Shown here one piece after another: positions 55,641 to 64,000 of a stretch of DNA of 64,000 nt. This DNA is from Iris pallida. Its lineage: Eukaryota; Streptophyta; Magnoliopsida; Asparagales; Iridaceae. The notes beneath the pieces were generated by a model, which was given only the letters and a program-made list of their open reading frames with translations, was not told where the DNA came from and did not search any database. How positions within the stretch are numbered: the first letter of the stretch is position 1; every line of letters begins with the position of its first letter. A program made the translations under genes and the position numbers. The stretch spans positions 43,769,466 to 43,833,465 of the forward strand of contig JANAVB010005597.1 in assembly GCA_029216955.1 (NCBI GenBank), given 5' to 3'.

Positions 55641-56454
55641 GCAAATAATAATTTGCAAACCGATGAGAGCGGGGTCATTTTGCAAAACCCCAAAGTTGGG
55701 GGACCTTACTGTAATTCACCATCACGCCCCCCCCCCCCCCACGTTCTCACCTGCCCCCGACGACCGTCGACGAGCGGCGACTGCTACCGCACCACCGACT
55801 TAGCCCATTTCAACCGCCCTACCCACTATATAAATACTCCCCGACCCCGAAACCCTAACCCTAGTTCCTCTTCTGACCATAACAGCCCTTCTTCTCCGAC
55901 GAAACCCTAACCCTAAACCTAACACCGGCGACCCCTAGCGCCACCCCCACAGTCGCCTACACCACAATGGACCACCACCTACGAGTTCGCCACGCCAAGG
56001 CGAGTGCAGCGCCACCCCAGCGCCGCGACGCCGACGCTTCCTTCGCACTGTCGTCGCATCAACAGCCCGCTCGACTTGGACACGTACGTGTCACTTTGTT
56101 TTTCCTTCTCCGACACAACTCGTCTTCACATATGCGACTCGCCGCGTCCTGACGAACCTAGAGGAAAGTCTGGACACGTCCAACTCGAGTCGTGCGTGTC
56201 GTACACGACCCGGACACTGGGACTCAGCCGTTCTTCGTGTCCCTAACTGTCAGGACACGAAGTTTGGGCTATCGGGTTAAAACCCATTAACCTAAAATCT
56301 AACCTAAAACTAACCCGAACCCTTCCCTAAACAAATGACTCGGGCTGACCCCTTGGCCAGCCCGAGCGCACTAAAACCTGACCCCCCTGGCCGAGTTCGA
56401 GCCCCCCCTTTCCCTCTTCTTTTTGTTTTATTTTTGTTTTTATTTTATTTTATT
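55641..56454 (+). promoter_or_regulatory. GC-rich block with TATA box and telo-boxes (LTR U3/R-like or host promoter)
   Basis: A C15 run near 55726-55741 is followed by TATATAAATA at 55827-55836. CCCTAACCCTAG follows 20 bases later and CCCTAACCCTAAACC at about 55905, a TATA plus telo-box layout of plant promoters. Downstream ORFs (for example 55967-56152 and 56004-56246) overlap in different frames and show no domain. The mixed LTR-like sequence further right suggests a retrotransposon LTR, but boundaries were not found. Confidence 0.45.
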
Positions 56455-56810
<356 letters not shown>

Positions 56811-57006
56811 GAGGAAGGATCAAGATCCCCACACTTTTTGCATCCCCAAGCATCCCCCCTATTTACACCGTTGGATGGTACTTTAAGTCATCTAATCTTA
56901 ACCGTTGATTTACCAATGGTTAAGATTAGATGACTTAAAGAACATCCAACGGATGTGAACATGGGGATGCATGGGGATGCAAAAAGTGTGGGGATGCCTA
57001 TCCTTC

Positions 57007-57009
<3 letters not shown>
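56811..57009. mobile_element. Hairpin MITE inserted in the AT microsatellite, 199 bp
   Basis: Left end GAGGAAGGAT and right end ATCCTTCCTC are exact inverted repeats. The arms continue with CCCCACACTTTTTGCATCC, CATCCAACGG and TAAGTCATCTAATCTTAACC on both sides, so nearly the entire element folds. Its flanks are TA repeats, so a TA duplication is likely but cannot be proven. Confidence 0.85.
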
Positions 57010-57052
<43 letters not shown>

Positions 57053-57102
57053 ATATATATTATTATATATATACTGTTTTATATGTATATATATACAGTA
57101 TT

Positions 57103-57187
<85 letters not shown>

Positions 57188-57200
57188 GTATATATATAAA
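57010..57200. repeat. AT microsatellite, right block
   Basis: Continues the TA repeat beyond the MITE, with short TATTATA and ACAGTA interruptions. Confidence 0.95.
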
Positions 57201-58878
57201 TATTGTTGTTATATATTTATATATGTATTTCAAATTTTACCTTGTACAAAATATTATTATGTAAAATTTCACAAGTTATTTTATCATATATTTTGTGACT
57301 TGTATATTTTACCACTTTAAATTATATTATTTATATTTAAATTCCTGTAATTTTATTGATTATGACCAATTGATGTCCAAGCCTAGCATGGGTTTTTAGG
57401 CCAAATTGTGTCTAAAATATTCAGAGTCTGTACAAGTCATATTGGACTTGATTCATGGCTCTGGGTCCTGTATCTGGACTTCGGTTCAATTTCGAATACA
57501 TGGACAAAATAGTAAATAATTAATTAATTAATTTCCAGAAATGGTTACTTGCTGTTTTTGAATTTCTATATATAATTTAATGCTGTAAAAATCTGGGAAA
57601 ATTTTTATTTAAATACTATGTTAATTTAGCTAATTTAGTATAATTTTTCCAGCATTTAATAAGTACTTTTCGTATTTTATAAAAATAGGAAAACAGAACT
57701 CATTTTCAGGATACATATGTTTGCTGATTTTTAATAAATATTTATGAGGGTTTATAAATTCCAGAAAAATTAGTATAAATTTCTATAATTAACAAGGATC
57801 ATTTTTTTACTTTATTTTATGTAAAATTGAGCTTTTTGTCTATCTCAAAAATTGTTAGAGCATAGTGTACAGTTTGATTTATTTATTGAATAATTACGAC
57901 TTTCAATGTTTCGTGTTGTTTTGAGTTGTTATAGCATTGGACCTCACCCTGCACTAGTGTAAAGACCCTAGAAAGTTAGTTTGGGTATTGTGTCATCTCA
58001 CATTGGTCTCCTATGCTAAAGTTATCATTTTGCTAGGTGTCCAGTCAGAAAGTCGTATCACACAACTAGTGTCTTAGTGTTTAACTTAGTATAAAAACTA
58101 AGTTTATGTGTTATTTCTACAGTGACGATTCACCAGGCATCTATAGCATTTTTATCGCTGCTTTGCTTTGCTAAAGGTAAGTACTTCTACAAACTTTACA
58201 TACTGCTATAACCATAAACTGTGATTTCCAACCATGTTAAATGCTGATCCTTGGGGTAGCAAGTTAAAACTTCATTTGTTGTATTACTTTCAGTCTCTAC
58301 CATGTTTAGGACAGTTTTTTATATCTCTCACATGTTTAACAACGGGTTAAGGGGAAACTGTTAGTAGTGTACATGATCATGCCCCCCTTCTCCGTATGTA
58401 TTTATCGAGCACTGTTACATTCTATATGTAACTTTGTCGTATGTCTGATCCCGTATTTGTGTATGGACATACACCGATGTCGTTAAGGGTACGTATGTAC
58501 ACTTCAGAAAATTGATATGTACCACTGTACATCCTGATTACCTATTGACTGATCACTCACCTACTACAGTTTTAAACTTTAAAATGAATAATTATTGCCA
58601 TGATAAATTGTATCTAAAAATTGGATAAACATGATATGTCTTTTCTTTCCATCACATGATCAGTATTATATGTTTGTTAGATTCAGTACTTGCTCCCGTT
58701 CTGACAGGATAACGTTGTAGGTATTCTTACTGAGGAGGAGTTGCTTTGTGATTCATATTATGGAGTTACTGTCGAAGACCAGGCTTTATCTTACGAGGAT
58801 GTACCTGCGGAAAACTCGTCTAGTTGTCTATTTACTTTAGACTTTTGAGAGTAGTCATGTATTAGACTATGTATTTTG
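57201..58878. other. Unassigned, LTR-like DNA
   Basis: No coding region. Phrases near 57960-58060 and 58690-58850 (GACAGGATAACGTTGTAGG, GAGGAGGAGTTGCTTTG) have the style of gypsy LTR 3' parts. It is cut by the CACTA terminus at 58879. No LTR ends could be fixed. Confidence 0.4.
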
Positions 58879-59370
58879 CACTACCAGAATAAGTCGTTTT
58901 AGCGACGCCTAAAGACGTCGCTAAAACGACAAATTACGTCGCTAAAAATATTTACCGACGTTTTGGACTTGTCGCGGAAACGTAAGTCGCTGATCTTTAA
59001 AACATCGCCGAACGTCGCAAATACCGACGTTCACCGACGTATGATTACGTCGGTATATCCTGGGATATTACCGACGTCTACCATCGTTTCGTCGGTGGAT
59101 TAGCGACGTGTTGAAAGTCGCTACACGTCGGTAAAATCCTGGGAACTTACCGACGTTTACCGTCGTTTAGTTGGTGAATTAACGTCGTTGAAAATGTCGC
59201 AAAACGTCGGTAAAATACCGACGTTCACCGACTTTTATCGACGGTCTCTGACGTATAAGGACGTCGGTAAACGTCGGTACCCTGGAAAATTTTGCAGATT
59301 TACCGACGTTTACCGACGCAAACGTACGTCGGTAGACGTCGGTAAACGTCGATAAACGTCGATAAATCTG
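58879..59370. repeat. CACTA 3 terminus and subterminal repeats
   Basis: GTCGTTTTAGCGACG and its reverse follow the terminus. More than 20 copies of ACCGACGT, ACGTCGGT and GTCGGTAAA in both orientations come next. The minus-strand ORFs near 59300-59830 lie in repeats (CAACAAATAGAATAGGATC units, 59585-59780) and are not genes. Confidence 0.88.
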
Positions 59371-59843
59371 TAAAAAAATAAAAAAATAAAATACAGAATG
59401 TCCTTTTCTCCCTGCAGTTTAAAAAGATAACCATAAAGACACAGTATAACAGATATCCTTTTCTCCCTGGATTTGTCGACCCCTTCGGTGGAACACTCAA
59501 CACCGGTAAACGTAAACCACAAAAGCACATTAACATCCAATTGAAATGAATAATAACATAAACAATAGTATAACACAATGTAGCAGGCAACAAATAGAAT
59601 AGGATCCAACAAATAGAATAGGATCCAACAAATAGAATAGGCACAACCAACAAGTATCCAAATAACCAAGTCTACACCAAATAACAAAGTCTACAACCAA
59701 ATAACCAAAGTCTACACACAACCAACAAATAGAATAGGATCCAACAAATAGGATCCAAACATCCAAGTCTACACAACCAACAAATATCCAAGTCACAAAC
59801 AAAGGATCAAACAAACACAAACAAACAGTCATAACTAGGACTA
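59371..59843. repeat. 3' flank of CACTA 3 gene with CAACAAATAGAATAGGATC repeats
   Basis: Units containing CAACAAATAGAATAGGATC and CCAAGTCTACACAACC recur at least four times between 59585 and 59790. Non-coding, between the gene stop and the subterminal repeats. Confidence 0.65.
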
Positions 59844-61875
59844 CTAGGGATCTGGTGCAGGAGAGGCACCGCCGCGACGAAGGGATAAGAACAACTCATA
59901 CTCCTCAAGTGAAATTGATACCGATGGAGCAGGCAGTGACGTCGGTGGAGTCAGTGTCGATGAAGAAGGCGGTAGAGGCGGCGGAGTCGACGACGATGAC
60001 GACGCACCCGGAGGACCAGCACGCTCCAACGCTGTAAGTCGCTGGTTGTATGAATCCATAGTAGATAATAGTCTATCACTGCTCTGGACCATCGAATCCG
60101 TCACCAATCTCAGCCTATCGGTCATGGTCACCTGTGCTGTCTGCAGCTCCGTCACCGTGCGCTCTAACCTTCCAACGCTGCGCTCTGTCCTCTCAGTCGT
60201 CTCCATGAGCTCCATAATGTCGCGGTCGAGCGCATCCAATCGTGCTAGCAGTACAGGATCGTCCGTAGGTTGCTGAGACTGCTCCTCGATCCGTCGTAGC
60301 AGGTCGTCACGGAGAGACTCTATCATCTGGTGGACTCGAGCAGACTCCTGGGACGGCTGTGGACCATGCACACTAGCAAGAGATACCCTAGAGGACTGGG
60401 TCGCAACTAGGACGCCATAGGATCCCGAACCGTAGTACGTACCCCTATGGAGTCCACCAGCGGCGGTCATCCACAGCTCGTCCGCTGACGGAGCTTTGAG
60501 TGGGCTGCGAGGAAGTACCGGCCTCTCCTGTATTAGGTGCACTAGCAGCCGCCCGTTCCCGCAGCCTCTGATACTCGGCCTAGAAAGTATGGATAGTACT
60601 CTATAATTTCTAATTAATGTACTTATTATTACTAACTACATGAATATTTATTTGCATCATATTTACTAAGTTATATTAAAATTGACACGAAGTATTAAAT
60701 TAAGATAACGTATTGTAATACTTACATAGGTCTGCTCGGCCCTCTCGTCAATAAGGCCTTCGTCCTTCCGATGGGTGGCCAGGAAGACGGTCACCATGTC
60801 GGCGTTACCGACCTTCCTTACCTGTAATTAAATATATTATCTTAGTAATAATTTATCGGATTTGCATTAAAATAATATTTCTAAAAAAGAAAGACATACC
60901 AGACGACGGAAATGTTCTGTCATCGGAATCGACCCACCGTACCACTTCGAGGCATGTTGCCTAGCCGCCTTGGCCTTCTCCGACTTCTCCTTGTACCTTG
61001 GCTCGTCGAATCGAGCCTTCATCGCATTCCACTGATCAGGGGTGATCCAACCTTGTATCGGCTTTCTGGCACGATCACGATCCTTCTGATCATTAATAGC
61101 GTCGCGGATCAGCTTGGCAGCGACGGCAGAAAACATCTCCTCGATAAGCTCGGCCCGGTGCGGTGGATAGAAAAACATATCCTAGAAGAGCGCAAACCAA
61201 ATATTTATCAGTTATATATAATATGAATTAATTATATGATTCATATTAAAAGCAAATCTATTTTAACCTTGAAGCGCGTAAACCAGTAGTTCTTCCTTTC
61301 GTCTAGAGCATCAGAGTAGTTAATCCAATTACCACCATAATTATGCCTCAGCATGCGGCCTAGGCGTCTCTGTACCTCTGGGGGACGATATCTATACAGA
61401 CATATTATATTCATGAAAAAAGTTAATTTATGATAAAAACAGAAAAAAAAATTATAAACCAAAACACCTACTTTGTACCGTCGGCCCAGATCTCCGTCCT
61501 CCTCTCCTCCGGAGGTGCGCACGCATTATCTGCATGATGCTGGTCGGCCGTCGGCGCAGCCGCCTTGGCCGTCGGTACAGCCTCCGTCATCTGCTCATCC
61601 GTCTCCATCGTCGTATCAGCAGTAGGAACACTAGACGGGCGAGCACTCTCATTAGGCCTGGAACTACTCGTCGTAGGAGATATGCCACGTGACGTCGTCC
61701 CAGCAGGCCTAGCTACTGTCCGATATGTCAGAGTAATTGGTGACGAGGATCCAGAGCCGGTACCAGTAGGAGGTACCGAAGGAAAACCCCGTCCTCTAGC
61801 AGTACCTGTAGGAAGTACCGGAGGATCATGACCTCGTCGTCCCCCTTTTCGGAACGATCCGTGACGACCTGCCAT
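59844..61875 (-). pseudogene. CACTA 3 second gene, Transposase_24-type, six-block structure with one frameshift
   Basis: Exons on the minus strand: 61875-61472 (ATG at 61875, low-complexity Gly/Arg/Ser/Thr-rich), 61391-61268 (RPPEVQRRLGRML), 61181-60900, 60821-60726 (VFLATHRKDEGLIDERA) and 60579-59844. All have GT-AG junctions and matching phase. The family core is in exon 3: GWITPDQWNAMKARFDEP and GSIPMTEHFRRL. The last exon opens with AEYQRLRERAAAS, then needs a +1 frame change near 60505 to continue with DELWMTAAGGLHRGTYYGSGS and a coiled-coil tail (VHQMIESLRDDLLRRIEEQ, 60300-60350). A TnpA-like DNA-binding role is inferred. One frameshift; otherwise well preserved. Confidence 0.8.
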
Positions 61876-62048
61876 ACCTGATAACAACATATGATAATAC
61901 AACAAATAATAGAGACTAGAAATATGAAAGTACAACAAAGACAAGATAATAACCAAGACAACATATGATGATACATTCTACAATAAACATCTAAGTCCAG
62001 ATAATATATTTTAGAAGAAACATCTAATTTCAGATAAGTATATCTCTC

Positions 62049-64000
62049 TCAATCATCTTCAGAATAATCATCTTGTTCGTCTTTCTCGACCTCATCTTCC
62101 TCTTCCTCCTCATCTTCACTTTCATCTTCGCCTTCGTCGGCTTCGTCTTCCTCTTCGAATAATTCTACATCTTCTACATTATGTGTCGTGTAATGCGTAA
62201 CTTTCGTGGAGTCCACATCAACAATATTGGTTACAAGTGGTAGCTCGTCCTCCTGGTAAGCTTTTTCGTCAACATCAAAAGTATCTCTAGCTTTAGTCTT
62301 GCATACTGCCCACCAGTCAGACTTCGTTGCTCCCCGTCTCGGATAAGCTGTGAAGTACACGAACTGAGCCTGAGTTGCTAGGACAAACGGTTCGTAGCCT
62401 TGATATCTACGCTTGTAGTTTATATCCACAAGACCATGCTTGTCAATTTTCCAACCTTGATTTTCAATCGGATCGAACCATTCACACTTGAACAACACGA
62501 TCTTTGCAAGTTCTCTGCCATTATTATATGACAACTTCACAATCTCTCGCAAGATGCCAAAGAAATCATTTCCTGGATCGACGTCTTTGTAGTTCGAAGA
62601 CTTGATACACAAACAACTGTTTTTCGTGGAATCAAGATCCAGGAAGCTGTCTCTGATCGGAGCATTTGTCGACTTGAACCGAAAGCCATTGATACAGTAA
62701 CTTGGCCATATTTTAACAAAAGTAATTGGTCCCTTGGCAAGAGTTCTAATTAATTCAATCTCGGATGAAATTAGACGATCGACCTAAATATCAAAGAAGA
62801 GATAATAAGTTATTTATTGCGCAGTTGCATTAGAAGAGGCCAGTAATTACCGAGCTACTTACATATTCGCTCAACCAAGAAGAAAAATGACGTATCATTT
62901 CTTGTTCTAATGCTTCGTCTGTTAGGTAGGGTCTAACCAGCCTCAACTCATCATTATATGTGCTGGAAAACAACGAAGCAACCGCCGATTAATACAATAA
63001 TATTAGCTTATACTATTACATTGAGATGACGTAAACTCATCATTCCTTACTTACCCCTCTAGCTTCTCCACTTCATCCTCATCGCAATTGAGTAATACAT
63101 ACAACTGAGCAGCCCTTAGCTCTTCGTCATTCAAATATCTCTTCTTCATTTTCTCCGAAGGCTTTCCGGACGCATTGAATACTTTCAGTATTCCATCATT
63201 AAATTCTTGATATTCGTCGTCGTTTCTCGGAGCCCTCGTTCTATTCGTAGCAACATGAGGTTTGAAATAGGAGGAGCAAAAATTTATAATCTCCTCGAGA
63301 ATATAGGCTTCACAAATAGAACCCTCGACCCGAGCCTTATTTTTTACCTTTTTTTAGGTGATTCAAATATCGCTCGAACGGGTACATCCATCGATATTCG
63401 ACGGGTCCACCAACACGTGCCTCGTAGGAAAGATGAATCGATAAATGCTCCATAGAGTCGAAGAATCCAGGATGGAACACCCTCTCTAGCTTGCATAGTG
63501 TTACCGTAATGTCCTTCTCTTGCTTTTCTAGACGATCAACGAGCAATTTCTTAGAACAAAGGTCCCTGAAGAATATGCTAAGCTCCGTCAATGGATCCCA
63601 AACTGCCTGCGGTAAGAATTCCCGAAATGCAATCGGAATTAACCGCTCCATGAATACGTGACAAGCTCTTCATACCTGTCAGTTTGTTCTCCTTGAGGTC
63701 GACGCATCTTCTCAAGTTCGAAACATACCCATCTAGAAATTTCAGACCTTGAATCCACCTACAAAGCCTCACTTTATCCTCCTTCTCCAGTGAGAAAATT
63801 GCCTTAGGCTGCTTCAACTTTCCATTCCCGTCCTCTATCAAATACAATGCAGGACGTCTACATATTTCTTCCAAGTCCAATCTAGCCTTTGGATTGTCTT
63901 TCGTCTTCCCCTTTACGTCCATTACAGTATTAATTATGTTGTCAAACTCATTCTTCTCGATATATATGACATCAAGATTATGTCTAATCAGATTGGTGCT
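62049..64000 (-). pseudogene. CACTA transposase TNP2, C-terminal part (DUF4218 and DUF4216), broken
   Basis: Runs in from beyond the window. Visible order: end of the transposase domain (LDLEEICRRPALYL, LCRWIQGLKFLDGYVSN, CVDLKENKLTGMKS), DUF4218 (VFMERLIPIAFREFLP, LCKLERVFHPGFFDSMEHL, PFERYLNHLKK), then GSICEAYILEEIINFCSSYF (63055-63330). Exon 62863-62962 follows, then exon 62049-62783 with DUF4216 (YCINGFRFKS, LFKCEWFD, FVYFTAYP) and a strongly acidic tail. Frame changes near 63665 (before HVFMER) and in an A-run near 63350 make this copy inactive. The product would bind and cut the CACTA ends. Confidence 0.88.

Larger units (their letters stand above)
58879..64000 (-). mobile_element. CACTA element 3, minus strand, continuing past the window
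   Basis: The terminus CACTACCAGAATAAGTCG lies at 58879, preceded by TTG (possible 3-base target copy). Subterminal ACCGACGT/ACGTCGGT motifs follow. The minus strand carries the C-terminal part of TNP2 and then a Transposase_24-type gene, the standard two-gene CACTA order. The other terminus is outside the window. Its end is very close to the right end of CACTA 2 (CACTACCAAAATTTATCGTTTTAGCGACG), differing mainly in positions 9 and 13-16. Confidence 0.92.

Noticed and set aside
59300..59832. Minus-strand ORFs of about 100-125 aa
   Set aside because: They fall in CACTA subterminal repeats and a CAACAAATAGAATAGG repeat; hydrophobic by composition, overlapping in different frames.

Overview
The window is repeat-dominated nuclear DNA of a flowering plant. 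It carries plant-type Ty3/gypsy and Ty1/copia retrotransposons, three CACTA (En/Spm) elements, a Mutator-like element (MULE), a small Helitron, hAT and Harbinger-type miniatures, spliced genes with GT-AG introns, long AT microsatellites and a tRNA-Leu pseudogene. I cannot name the species. I found no convincing ordinary host gene; nearly every recognisable protein belongs to a transposable element.

Layout. 1-9714: a chromodomain-bearing gypsy element (Tekay/Del type) whose 5' LTR is cut by the window edge; its polyprotein has five in-frame stops and one frameshift. 9710-12871: a related LTR in the opposite orientation, joined end to end and forming a palindrome at the junction. 12872-19901: the right part of a CACTA element with a seven-exon Transposase_24 gene. 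19902-25530: GC-rich tract, then Harbinger-like and hAT-like miniatures. 25531-37030: an old copia element reduced to its LTRs, a PPT, a PBS relic and a scrap of RNase H. It is split by a complete 8.8-kb CACTA (26360-35204, 3-bp AAG duplication), and its right LTR holds a 259-bp Helitron. 39855-41077: non-autonomous hAT with a BED-finger ORF. 42055-47615: MULE with long TIRs, a broken MuDR-like transposase and a GRF-finger ORF on the other strand. 50490-54375: gypsy RNase H scrap and a decayed copia element. 55338-58878: tRNA-Leu pseudogene, promoter-like GC block and an AT microsatellite split by a hairpin MITE. 58879-64000: a third CACTA on the minus strand, with the C-terminal part of TNP2 and a six-exon Transposase_24-type gene, continuing beyond the window.

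How the parts relate. CACTA elements 2 and 3 have almost the same termini, so a CACTA-3-type transposase might act on the transposase-less CACTA 2. The most unusual object is CACTA 2. It contains at least four copies of a ~330-bp module and four successive long inverted repeats (arms roughly 300-500 bp, short loops). One of them is built from a captured DUF674 host-gene fragment, a structure expected to give hairpin RNA if transcribed. Other points worth checking are a MULE intron whose two splice sites lie inside an exact 35-bp duplication, and related LTRs that carry unrelated short-motif arrays at the same position.
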